Numbered from the stretch's first letter, positions 1 to 7,142 are shown. The stretch: 13,635 nucleotides of DNA from Oscillospiraceae bacterium (GCA_017440445.1 JAFSHE010000128.1:1-13635); one strand, 5' to 3'. Numbers and translations: made by a program. Notes: generated by a model from the letters alone, not told the origin.

Positions 1-2
1 AC

Positions 3-605
3 GCTAACATAGAGCACTACGTAAAGCTGGACGAACTTTCCGAAGAAAATGAGACACTCGGTATCATAATCGATGTCACAGAAGAAACTGTAAAACGTCT
101 TCAGATCGAAGCAGAGCGTGATATCGACCTGCTGACAGGCCTTTATAACCGCCGTGGACTGGAAAACAGACTGGAGGAGCTGTTCAGCGATCCTGTTCAG
201 CTTGACTGCGGTGCTATGATAATGATAGACGCAGACGGTCTTAAGGAGATAAACGACAAATACGGTCACGACAAGGGAGATATCTACCTTAAAAAGATCG
301 CTGAAATGCTTGGAACTATCGGAAGCCGCAACAGCGTTACCTCCAGAGAGGGCGGCGACGAGTTCGTGCTGTTCCTTTACGGATATTCTGACGAAAAGGA
401 GCTTCTCGACGATCTTGATACACTGAAATATACCCAGAGCAACAGTTCAGCTCAGCTTGGGGATGACATAATCGTACCGCTAAACTTCTCCTATGGTTAC
501 AGCCTGACGGAGGGTCACAGTGATTACAGATCGCTGATGAAGGATGCAGATGAAAGAATGTACGAAAGCAAGCGTGAGCGAAAAAAGCTGCTCAAACAAA
601 CCTGA
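3..605 (+). CDS. Diguanylate cyclase (GGDEF domain), C-terminal part; 5' end outside the window
   Basis: The reading frame is open from base 3 to a TGA at 603-605, so only the C-terminal ~200 residues are seen. A short stretch ending in IIIDVTEETVKR resembles the exit strand of a PAS domain. The linker RDIDLLTGLYNRRG (about 120-161) is the typical entry to a GGDEF domain. Next come MIDADGLKEIND with GHDKGD (first metal aspartate, fold motif) and an intact GGDEF signature at 351-365. Family knowledge: GGDEF enzymes condense two GTP into c-di-GMP. The inhibitory I-site (RxxD, nine residues before GGDEF) reads S-R-N-S here, so both key residues are missing and classical product inhibition is unlikely. 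The first methionine in frame (216) lies inside the domain and is not a plausible start. No clear terminator follows. The PAS assignment is tentative; the GGDEF call is secure. Confidence 0.93.
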   Translation, partial: ANIEHYVKLDELSEENETLGIIIDVTEETVKRLQIEAERDIDLLTGLYNRRGLENRLEELFSDPVQLDCGAMIMIDADGLKEINDKYGHDKGDIYLKKIAEMLGTIGSRNSVTSREGGDEFVLFLYGYSDEKELLDDLDTLKYTQSNSSAQLGDDIIVPLNFSYGYSLTEGHSDYRSLMKDADERMYESKRERKKLLKQT

Positions 606-638
606 AGCCCTGTCAAAAGGGAAAATTTACAAAACCAC

Positions 639-667
639 TTGACAAATCGACAAAAATAACGTATAAT
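639..667 (+). promoter_or_regulatory. Sigma-A type promoter of the leader RNA and polyamine operon
   Basis: A perfect -35 TTGACA (639-644) and a perfect -10 TATAAT (662-667) are separated by 17 bases. Transcription should start near 673-676. The promoter lies about 400 bases upstream of speA. No equally good promoter is seen between it and speA, so it is the likely promoter of both the structured RNA and the operon. Confidence 0.88.
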
Positions 668-673
668 AAGCCC

Positions 674-1046
674 GTAATGTAAATTTGGAAAGATATTTTC
701 GGAGTCTTTCCAGCAATTATCGGACCACTCGCAGGAGTCAAGGCCATACGGACAGCCGGGTCCACTGCCGATCGGCGGTGTAAGCCGCCTTATTGATTGA
801 GTTAAAAGCTCAAATTTTATAAGTTGGTTACTTCATAACCGAAAAATGCCAAGGGCGGTATCAGCCCGGTGCAGACTTGTGAAACGGTCAATAATAGCAG
901 CAGATATGATTGCTTAAAGACTCTGACGATTACTTATCCTTACTGAAATACTGTGGTATGCAGTGCGGTATTCCGTGTTGCTGCTGCGTTTTATCAAGGT
1001 AAAGTGTTATCACAAGCTGTACTGTATGGTGCAGCTTGTTTTTTTA
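674..1046 (+). ncRNA. Unassigned structured leader RNA upstream of speA (probable attenuator or riboswitch-like element)
   Basis: This non-coding stretch runs from just after a consensus promoter to an intrinsic terminator. A long closing helix is visible: 699-709 pairs with 916-926 (11 bp, one G-U), continued after a small internal loop by 712-720 with 906-914 (9 bp, one G-U). Inside are several local hairpins: 776-780 with 786-790 (GGCGG/CCGCC region), 798-801/809-812, 826-830/836-840 (GGTTA/TAACC) and 853-856/863-866 (GGGC/GCCC). A competing 5' hairpin pairs 686-693 with 705-712. By eye I do not see hallmarks of tmRNA, RNase P, SRP RNA, 6S RNA, a T-box, or TPP, SAM, lysine, cobalamin or glycine riboswitches. 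Its position suggests control of polyamine synthesis, but a free-standing small RNA is also possible. The RNA character is well supported; the function is inferred. Confidence 0.72.
1012..1045 (+). terminator. Intrinsic terminator immediately before speA (attenuator)
   Basis: ACAAGCTG (1012-1019) pairs perfectly with CAGCTTGT (1032-1039) across a 12-nt loop, and a run of seven T follows at 1039-1045. The speA ribosome binding site starts at 1058, leaving no room for another promoter. Operon transcripts that begin upstream must therefore read through this hairpin. An upstream segment, CAGACTTGT (872-880), could pair with the 5' arm with one bulged A and act as an antiterminator. Confidence 0.85.
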
Positions 1047-1071
1047 TCCACATTCGTAAGGAGATACTGAC

Positions 1072-2523
1072 ATGAACTATCGTCTTGACCAGAACAGAGC
1101 GCCGATACATGAGGCACTGGAGCAATTCCGACAGATGCGAGTAGTCCCGTTCGATGTACCGGGTCACAAACGTGGACGTGGAAACCCCGAGCTTACAGCG
1201 TTCCTCGGACAGCAGTGCGTGGGAGTCGACGTAAACTCCATGAAGCCACTGGACAACCTGTGTCACCCCATATCAGTCATAAGCGAAGCGGAAAAGCTCG
1301 CAGCAGACGCATTCGGTGCGGCAAACGCATTCCTCATGGTCGGCGGCACAACAAGCTCGGTACAGAGCATGGTGCTTTCCGCCTGCAAGCGTGGTGATGA
1401 GATAATCCTCCCCAGAAACGTTCACAGAAGCGTTATCAATGCACTTGTTCTGTGCGGTGCAGTTCCTGTATATGTAAATCCCGAGGTAGACCAGCGTCTT
1501 GGTATCTCCCTAGGTATGCAGAGGGAACAGGTGGCGAAGGCGATAAAGGAGCATCCCAACGCAGTTGCGGTACTGGTGAACAACCCCACCTACTACGGAA
1601 TATGCTCAGACCTGCGTGCTATCGTAAAGATGGCTCACGAGGCGGGTATGCTCTGCCTTGCGGATGAGGCTCACGGCACACATCTCTATTTCGGAAGCGG
1701 ACTTCCTGTTTCCGCCATGGCAGCAGGCGCAGATATGGCGGCTGTATCCATGCACAAGAGCGGCGGAAGCCTTACCCAGTCAAGCCTGCTTCTCACAGGC
1801 CCAAATGTTCACGAGGGCTATGTAAGACAGATAATCAACCTCACGCAGACCACCTCCGCAAGCTATCTGCTGATGTCCAGCCTTGATATCAGCCGCAGAA
1901 ATCTTGCACTGAGAGGACGAAAGGTGTTCCGTCAGGTCGCAGATATGGCAGACTATGCAAGAGAAGAAATAAACGAGATAGGCGGCTACTATGCTTTCGG
2001 CAAGGAGCTTATCAACGGCAACTCCGTGTTTGATTTTGATACCACCAAGCTGTCTGTTCATACGCTTGAGATAGGTCTTGCGGGTATCGAGGTGTACGAT
2101 ATCCTCCGTGACGAGTACGATATCCAGATAGAGTTCGGTGATATCGGAAACATCCTTGCCTACCTCTCCATGGGCGACCGCCCGCAGGAGCTTGAAAGAC
2201 TTGTTTCCGCACTTGCCGAGATACGCCGCCGCTACTCCACCGACGGTACAGGTCTGCTCAATCAGGAGTACATCGACCCCGAGGTGGTGATAAGCCCGCA
2301 GGAGGCTTTCTACGCAGAGAAAAAGAGCCTGCCGCTTCGTGAAAGTATCGGTCTTGTGTGCAGCGAGTTCGTGATGTGCTATCCCCCGGGAATCCCGATA
2401 CTCGCCCCAGGCGAAAGAATTACAGAACAGATAATAGATTACATAGAATACGCAAGGTCCAAGGGCTGCTCCATGACAGGCCCCGAGGACGAGGAGATAA
2501 AGCGTCTTAACGTTCTTGTATAA
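1072..2523 (+). CDS. speA: Arginine decarboxylase-like PLP enzyme (Orn/Lys/Arg decarboxylase, fold type I, SpeA type)
   Basis: A 483-aa cytoplasmic enzyme with the size of the short Gram-positive SpeA type (about 490 aa), lacking the long wing domain of enteric decarboxylases. Visible motifs are VPGHKRG (29-35), GGTTSSVQ (91-98, cofactor phosphate region), NPTYYG (171-176), ADEAH (197-201, with D198 contacting the PLP ring nitrogen) and SMHKSGGSLTQ (226-236, with K229 the expected Schiff-base lysine). Family knowledge: these enzymes decarboxylate arginine, lysine or ornithine. Arginine to agmatine is preferred here because an agmatinase-like gene lies two genes downstream. Start ATG 1072 has AAGGAG at 1058-1063. 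It is the first gene of the operon, behind a leader with a terminator. Lysine or ornithine specificity cannot be excluded from sequence alone. Confidence 0.9.
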   Translation: MNYRLDQNRAPIHEALEQFRQMRVVPFDVPGHKRGRGNPELTAFLGQQCVGVDVNSMKPLDNLCHPISVISEAEKLAADAFGAANAFLMVGGTTSSVQSMVLSACKRGDEIILPRNVHRSVINALVLCGAVPVYVNPEVDQRLGISLGMQREQVAKAIKEHPNAVAVLVNNPTYYGICSDLRAIVKMAHEAGMLCLADEAHGTHLYFGSGLPVSAMAAGADMAAVSMHKSGGSLTQSSLLLTGPNVHEGYVRQIINLTQTTSASYLLMSSLDISRRNLALRGRKVFRQVADMADYAREEINEIGGYYAFGKELINGNSVFDFDTTKLSVHTLEIGLAGIEVYDILRDEYDIQIEFGDIGNILAYLSMGDRPQELERLVSALAEIRRRYSTDGTGLLNQEYIDPEVVISPQEAFYAEKKSLPLRESIGLVCSEFVMCYPPGIPILAPGERITEQIIDYIEYARSKGCSMTGPEDEEIKRLNVLV

Positions 2524-2538
2524 AAAAGGAGGACAACG

Positions 2539-3393
2539 ATGGAATTATGGTTCAGCGAGCTTCACACCCCCGATGTGAAGCACAGTATACGTGTTAATCG
2601 TCACCTGTATTCACAGCAGAGCGATTATCAGCGCATCGATATATTTGAAACACCCGAATTCGGCAGAGTGCTTACCCTTGACGGAAACGTAATGCTCACC
2701 GAGCGTGACGAATTCATCTACGACGAGATGATAACACATGTCCCCATGGCTGTACATCAGGGAATAAAGGATATCCTTGTTATCGGCGCAGGCGACGGCG
2801 GCGTTGTAAGAGAGCTTACCCGCTACGACCGTGTGGAACACATCGACCTCGTTGAGATGGACCCGCAGGTAGTGGAAGCATGCCGTGCATATCTCCCCGG
2901 AAACGCCTGCCGAATGGATGACTGCCGTGTACATATCTACTTCGAGAATGCACTGAAGTTCATCCGCCGCTGCGAGAACAAATACGACCTTATCATAGTT
3001 GACTCCACCGACCCGTTCGGTCCGTCCGAGGGACTTTTCACACTGGAGTTCTACGGAAACTGCTACAATGCGCTGCGTGAGGACGGAATCATGGTAAACC
3101 AGCAGGGCAGCCCCTTCTACAAGCAGGACGCAGAGGCGATGCAGAGAAGTCACAAGCGTATCGTTCAGACCTTCCCCATAAGCAAGGTGTATCAGGCGCA
3201 CATCCCCACATACGCAGCGGGATACTGGCTGTTCGGTTTTGCAAGCAAGAAATATCATCCGATAAACGACCTTGACGCTGAGGCATGGAAGAAGTTCAAT
3301 CTTCGTACAAGATACTACACCACGCAGCTTCACTCGGGTGCGTTCTATCTCCCCGCATTCCTTGAGGAGATGCTTAAGGAGGTGGAGGGATGA
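2539..3393 (+). CDS. speE: Spermidine synthase-like aminopropyltransferase
   Basis: A 284-aa protein of the spermidine synthase family, normal in length, with clear end-to-end resemblance to Bacillus SpeE. Visible features are LDGNVMLTERDEF (47-59), the nucleotide-binding loop GAGDGG (83-88), the acidic strand end VEMD (105-108), VDSTDPFGP (154-162, holding the catalytic aspartates) and IPTYAAGYW (222-230). The family moves an aminopropyl group from decarboxylated SAM to putrescine. Several normally conserved positions differ: YHEM is YDEM (61-64), the adenine-contacting DDG-type loop is ENA (136-138), and TYPSG is TYAAG. These changes may alter the acceptor or donor. No speD is in the window. 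AAGGAGG (2526-2532) sits 6 bases before ATG 2539, 15 bases after the speA stop. The family is certain; the exact substrate is not. Confidence 0.88.
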   Translation: MELWFSELHTPDVKHSIRVNRHLYSQQSDYQRIDIFETPEFGRVLTLDGNVMLTERDEFIYDEMITHVPMAVHQGIKDILVIGAGDGGVVRELTRYDRVEHIDLVEMDPQVVEACRAYLPGNACRMDDCRVHIYFENALKFIRRCENKYDLIIVDSTDPFGPSEGLFTLEFYGNCYNALREDGIMVNQQGSPFYKQDAEAMQRSHKRIVQTFPISKVYQAHIPTYAAGYWLFGFASKKYHPINDLDAEAWKKFNLRTRYYTTQLHSGAFYLPAFLEEMLKEVEG

Positions 3394-4247
3394 CCCCAAA
3401 CATAGAAACCTTTATCGGCTGCGACAGCAGCTACGAGGAGGCTCAGCTCGTCCTTTTCGGAGCGCCGTTTGACAGTACCACAAGCTTCCGCCCGGGAGCG
3501 AGATTCGGCCCCTCCGCTATACGTCATGAAAGCTTCGGGATAGAAACATATTCCCCCTATCAGGACGAGGACCTGACCGATTACAGCGTGTTCGACAGCG
3601 GCGATCTGGAGCTTTGCTTCGGTTCTTCCGAGGCGGCATTGTGGGATATTGAGAAAAGAGCTGAGAAGATACTTTCCGATGATAAGATACCGCTGCTTAT
3701 CGGCGGTGAACATCTTGTTACCCTCGGAGCGTTCCGTGCGGTGGAAAGAAAATATCGTGATGTTCACATCATCCATTTTGACGCACACTGCGACCTGCGT
3801 GACGATTACCTCTGCGCTAAGCTCTCCCATGCATGCGTTATAAGGCGCTGCCACGATATCATCGGTGACGGCAGGATACATCAGTTCTGTATCAGGAGCG
3901 GCGAGCGTGAGGAGTTCCGCTTCGCTGCGGAACACACCAATATGCACAAATTCAACCTTAGCGGACTTGCAGAAACGCTCTATTCGATAGGCGACAAGCC
4001 GATATACTTCACCATCGACCTTGATTGCCTTGACCCTGCGTACTTCTGCGGCACGGGTACTCCCGAGGCGGGAGGAATAAGCTTCACAGAGCTGCTTCAC
4101 GCAATAGAAGCAGTGTGCAGGCATAACGTAGTCGGTGCTGACATCAACGAGCTTGCGCCAATGCTCGACCAGAGCGGAGCAAGCACCGCACTTGCATGCA
4201 AAACACTGAGGGAGCTTATCCTCGCAATACTGAAGAACAGGAAATGA
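3390..4247 (+). CDS. speB: Agmatinase-like ureohydrolase
   Basis: A 285-aa member of the arginase/agmatinase family, with two-manganese ligands visible: GGEH (H108), FDAHCD (D131, H133, D135) and TIDLD (D210, D212), followed by DP and the GTGTPEAGG loop (221-229). DINELAP (251-257) supplies the conserved late glutamate. The first metal motif is GGEH rather than the more common GGDH. Family knowledge: agmatinase hydrolyses agmatine to putrescine and urea. Some relatives act on N1-aminopropylagmatine to give spermidine, which would also fit beside speE. The start ATG overlaps the speE stop (ATGA, 3390-3393), with AAGGAGG at 3376-3382 inside speE, indicating translational coupling. The arginine decarboxylase two genes upstream supports action on agmatine or a derivative. 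Confidence 0.88.
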   Translation: MTPNIETFIGCDSSYEEAQLVLFGAPFDSTTSFRPGARFGPSAIRHESFGIETYSPYQDEDLTDYSVFDSGDLELCFGSSEAALWDIEKRAEKILSDDKIPLLIGGEHLVTLGAFRAVERKYRDVHIIHFDAHCDLRDDYLCAKLSHACVIRRCHDIIGDGRIHQFCIRSGEREEFRFAAEHTNMHKFNLSGLAETLYSIGDKPIYFTIDLDCLDPAYFCGTGTPEAGGISFTELLHAIEAVCRHNVVGADINELAPMLDQSGASTALACKTLRELILAILKNRK

Positions 4248-4251
4248 TATC

Positions 4252-4440
4252 ATGAAACAATACAAAATAATAAAAGTATACTATGACTACAAGCTGGCTT
4301 CCTTAGAAAAAGTCATCAACGATATGGCAAAGGATGGCTGGGAGCTTGTATGTATGTCGCCCGAGGCAGGAGCCAACACATTAAAGCTGCTTATCACATT
4401 CTGCCGTGAGGAAGCACAGCAGACGACACAGGGGGAATAA
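4252..4440 (+). CDS. Small DUF4177-like protein in the polyamine operon
   Basis: A 62-aa protein that starts MKQYKIIKVYYDY and carries the LEKVINDMAKDGWELV pattern (18-33) before a final strand. This matches the DUF4177 pattern of a short beta-alpha-beta fold with a GWEL motif, judged from memory. No signal peptide or membrane helix is visible, so it is probably cytosolic. It begins four bases after the speB stop, with a weak AGGA at 4239-4242, so it is cotranscribed. The function of this family is not established. Its place between speB and the dehydrogenase hints at a role in the pathway or its control, but this is only positional evidence. Confidence 0.75.
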   Translation: MKQYKIIKVYYDYKLASLEKVINDMAKDGWELVCMSPEAGANTLKLLITFCREEAQQTTQGE

Positions 4441-4441
4441 G

Positions 4442-4675
4442 ATGAACTGCCCATTCTGCAACAAAGAAATGCCCAAAGGTATTCTGTCTGCCGATGGAAG
4501 AAGCACCATAAGGTGGAAGGAGGGCGACAAGAAAATGGGTGTTTTCGAGGGCATCGGCGGTATCGGCATAGTTACCGCAGCAAAGCAAAAGCACCCGTGG
4601 TGTGCTTTCACTATTGAAGCTTATTTTTGCAGAGAATGTAAAAAGATGATATTTGACACAGATGTGACTAAATAA
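4442..4675 (+). CDS. Small zinc-ribbon protein in the polyamine operon
   Basis: A 77-aa protein with two knuckles, CPFC (residues 3-6) and CREC near the C terminus, spaced as in a zinc ribbon, and an intervening basic/glycine-rich stretch (GVFEGIGGIGIV). It resembles a widespread family of small Firmicutes proteins of pattern MxCPxCxxEM...CxxCxKxI, sometimes labelled DUF6487; that label is from memory. The start at 4442 is chosen because it begins the CPFC motif directly, lies two bases after the preceding stop and follows a GGGGG-rich binding site near 4431. An in-frame ATG at 4406 would add 12 basic residues overlapping the previous gene and is less likely. No membrane segment is seen. The function is unknown; the zinc ligands are inferred from the cysteine pairs. 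Confidence 0.78.
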   Translation: MNCPFCNKEMPKGILSADGRSTIRWKEGDKKMGVFEGIGGIGIVTAAKQKHPWCAFTIEAYFCRECKKMIFDTDVTK

Positions 4676-4692
4676 AAAGGAGATTTGATATT

Positions 4693-5952
4693 ATGGCAAG
4701 AGTTTTAATAATCGGCTGCGGCGGCGTAGCTAATGTTGCAATAAGAAAGTGCTGTCAGGTGAGCGAGGTATTCACCGAGATATGTATAGCAAGCCGCACA
4801 AAGTCAAAGTGCGACGCACTGGCTGAAAAGCTGAAGGACAAGACCTCTACGATCATCACCACCGCACAGGTGGACGCTGACAATGTTGACGAGCTTGTTG
4901 CGCTGATAAACAGCTACAAGCCCGAGCTTGTAATGAACATCGCACTTCCCTATCAGGACCTCACCATCATGGACGCATGTCTTGTCTGCGGAGTAAACTA
5001 CATGGACACCGCAAACTATGAGCCTGAAAACATCGACGACCCCGAGTGGCGTGCAGTTTACGACAAGCGCTGCAAGGAGGAGGGCTTCTCCGCATATTTT
5101 GACTACACATGGCAGTGGGCTTACAAGAAGAAATTCGAGGACGCAGGTCTTACTGCACTTCTCGGCAGCGGCTTCGACCCCGGTGTAACTCAGGCGTACT
5201 GCGCTTATGCGCTTAAGCATGAGTTCGATCAGATAGATACCATCGATATCCTCGACTGCAACGGCGGCGACCACGGCTATCCATTTGCCACAAACTTCAA
5301 TCCTGAGATAAATCTCCGTGAGGTATCCGCTCCCGGCAGCTACTGGGAAAACGGCAAGTGGGTGGAGATCCCCGCTATGAGCATCAAGCGTGAGTATGAC
5401 TTCGAGGAAGTCGGCATGAAGGATATGTATCTTCTCCACCACGAGGAGATAGAGTCCCTTGCAAAGAACATCCCCGATGTAAAGCGTATCCGCTTCTTCA
5501 TGACCTTCGGTCAGAGCTACCTCACCCACATGAAGTGTCTTGAAAACGTGGGCATGCTGTCCACTACTCCCATCAGCTACGAGGGTCACGAGATAGTTCC
5601 TATCCAGTTCCTTAAGGCACTCCTGCCCGACCCCGCTTCCCTCGGCCCCAGAACAAAGGGCAAGACAAATATCGGCTGTATCTTCAGCGGAACAAAGGAC
5701 GGCAAGCCCAAGACCTACTACATCTACAACGTGTGCGACCATCAGGAGTGCTATGCCGAGGTCGAGAGCCAGGCTATCTCCTACACCACGGGCGTTCCCG
5801 CAATGTGCGGCGCACTTATGCTGCTTACAGGCAAGTGGAACAAGGCGGGCGTATACACCGTGGAGGAGTTCGATCCGGATCCCTATATCGAGGCGCTTGA
5901 CAAGTACGGACTTCCTCACAGGGAGAGCTTTGCTCCCGCTATGGTGGAGTGA
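4693..5952 (+). CDS. Carboxyspermidine/carboxynorspermidine dehydrogenase (saccharopine dehydrogenase family)
   Basis: A 419-aa NAD(P)H-dependent enzyme with an N-terminal Rossmann entry VLIIGCGGVANVA (4-16). The central signature GSGFDPGVTQAYCAYA is followed by DILDCNGGDHGYPFATNF and a NPEINLREV segment, a combination typical of CASDH rather than of fungal-type saccharopine reductases. Family knowledge: it joins putrescine (or diaminopropane) to aspartate beta-semialdehyde and reduces the imine to carboxyspermidine (or carboxynorspermidine). A cyanobacterial branch uses agmatine instead and makes carboxyaminopropylagmatine. AGGAG lies at 4678-4682, ten bases before the ATG. The stop shares a base with the start of nspC, its normal pathway partner. 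The reaction class is confident; putrescine versus agmatine as acceptor is open. Confidence 0.92.
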   Translation: MARVLIIGCGGVANVAIRKCCQVSEVFTEICIASRTKSKCDALAEKLKDKTSTIITTAQVDADNVDELVALINSYKPELVMNIALPYQDLTIMDACLVCGVNYMDTANYEPENIDDPEWRAVYDKRCKEEGFSAYFDYTWQWAYKKKFEDAGLTALLGSGFDPGVTQAYCAYALKHEFDQIDTIDILDCNGGDHGYPFATNFNPEINLREVSAPGSYWENGKWVEIPAMSIKREYDFEEVGMKDMYLLHHEEIESLAKNIPDVKRIRFFMTFGQSYLTHMKCLENVGMLSTTPISYEGHEIVPIQFLKALLPDPASLGPRTKGKTNIGCIFSGTKDGKPKTYYIYNVCDHQECYAEVESQAISYTTGVPAMCGALMLLTGKWNKAGVYTVEEFDPDPYIEALDKYGLPHRESFAPAMVE

Positions 5953-7142
5953 TGACAGACATCAGAGAAAGGATACTCGCCTCCGACCTGCCTACTCCCT
6001 GCTACATCATAGATGAAGCCAGACTTATCGAAAACGGCAGGATTCTAAAAGGTGTTCAGGACAGGACAGGCTGTAAGATACTCCTTGCACAGAAAGCCTT
6101 CTCAAACTACGACCTCTACCCCGCCATTGAGCCGTATCTTGCGGGAACAGAGGCAAGCGGCCTGTTTGAGGCCCGCCTCGGCGCAGAAAAAATGCCCGCA
6201 AAGGAATGTCATGTATTCTGTGCAGCTTACCGTGAGAGCGAGTTTAATGAGCTACTGAAATACGCTGACCATATCGTGTTCAACTCACCATCGCAGCTTA
6301 AAAAGTTCGGAGTACGGGCTAAAGCTGCGGGAAAGAGCGTGGGACTTCGCATAAATCCCGAGCGCTCCACGCAGGAGGGTCACGAGATATACGACCCCTG
6401 CGCCGCAGGAAGCCGACTCGGCACCACTCTTGCGCAGTGGAATGAACACATGACAGAGGAGCTTATCGGGCTGTTGGACGGGCTGCACTTCCACACTCTG
6501 TGTGAGCAGGACTCCGACGCACTGGAGATGACCCTTGAGGCAGTGGAGGAGAAATTAAGTCAGTATCTTCACCGTATGAAATGGCTCAACATGGGCGGAG
6601 GACATCACATCACCCGTAAGGACTACGATATTCCCCGCTTAGAGAAGTGTATCACCCACATGAGAGATAAATATCAGCTTCAGATATACCTGGAGCCGGG
6701 GGAGGCTGTGGCGTTGAATGCGGGGTATCTTCTCACGGAGGTGCTGGATACTCTCAGAAACGGCGACACCGATATCGCAATCCCCGATATGTCCGCAGCA
6801 TGTCACACTCCCGATGTCATTGAGATGCCCTATCGTCCGCCGCTGTATGGGTCGGGCGAGGCAAACGAAAAGCAATTCACCTATCGTCTGGGAGGTCCCA
6901 CCTGCCTTGCGGGAGATATCGTGGGAGATTACAGCTTCGATAAACCGCTTAAAGAGGGCGACAGGCTCCTTTTCGAGGATATGGCGATATACTCCACCTG
7001 CAAGAACAACACCTTCAACGGTATGCCCCTCCCCGATATATGGCGGGCATGCGCCGACGGCTCTTTCAGGCTGCTGGCACGCTTCGGTTACGAGGATTTC
7101 AGATATCGTCTGGGCAGCGGAGAAAAGTCGATTTCTGTATAA
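5952..7142 (+). CDS. nspC: Carboxynorspermidine/carboxyspermidine decarboxylase
   Basis: A 396-aa PLP enzyme of the alanine-racemase fold (group IV decarboxylases). The N terminus has LPTPCYIIDE (13-22) and LLAQKAFS (44-51) with K48 as the cofactor lysine. Later motifs are HFHTLCEQ, LNMGGGHH (glycine loop for the cofactor phosphate), LEPGEAV, DMSAACHTPDV and GGPTCLAGD with the conserved active-site cysteine. It removes CO2 from carboxyspermidine or carboxynorspermidine, the final step after the dehydrogenase. ATG 5952 overlaps the upstream stop by one base; an in-frame GTG at 5949 is an alternative giving one extra residue. A GGTGGAG stretch just upstream serves as a weak binding site, so translation is probably coupled. 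Last gene of the operon; a terminator follows 30 bases later. Confidence 0.93.
   Translation: MTDIRERILASDLPTPCYIIDEARLIENGRILKGVQDRTGCKILLAQKAFSNYDLYPAIEPYLAGTEASGLFEARLGAEKMPAKECHVFCAAYRESEFNELLKYADHIVFNSPSQLKKFGVRAKAAGKSVGLRINPERSTQEGHEIYDPCAAGSRLGTTLAQWNEHMTEELIGLLDGLHFHTLCEQDSDALEMTLEAVEEKLSQYLHRMKWLNMGGGHHITRKDYDIPRLEKCITHMRDKYQLQIYLEPGEAVALNAGYLLTEVLDTLRNGDTDIAIPDMSAACHTPDVIEMPYRPPLYGSGEANEKQFTYRLGGPTCLAGDIVGDYSFDKPLKEGDRLLFEDMAIYSTCKNNTFNGMPLPDIWRACADGSFRLLARFGYEDFRYRLGSGEKSISV

Noticed and set aside
846..917. A 23-codon frame in the leader RNA (ATG 846 to TAA 915-917)
   Set aside because: No ribosome binding site precedes it, and its sequence is taken up by the hairpin at 853-866 and by the 3' arm of the closing helix. 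It is more easily explained as structured RNA.
674..1046. Assignment of the leader to a known class (6S RNA, RNase P, SRP RNA, tmRNA, T-box, M-box, lysine or cobalamin riboswitch)
   Set aside because: Isolated short matches such as an ATACGGACA segment were seen, but the full conserved cores of these families are missing. No class is claimed without a covariance-model search.
994..1266. Minus-strand 90-codon frame across the terminator and the speA start
   Set aside because: It overlaps the start of speA on the opposite strand, lacks a binding site and shows no family features.
2611..5919. Long minus-strand frames opposite speE (2611-3399), speB (3345-4265) and the dehydrogenase (4804-5919)
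   Set aside because: They mirror strongly coding plus-strand genes with full family motifs, and their translations show no recognisable domain and no binding sites. They are antisense shadows of codon usage.
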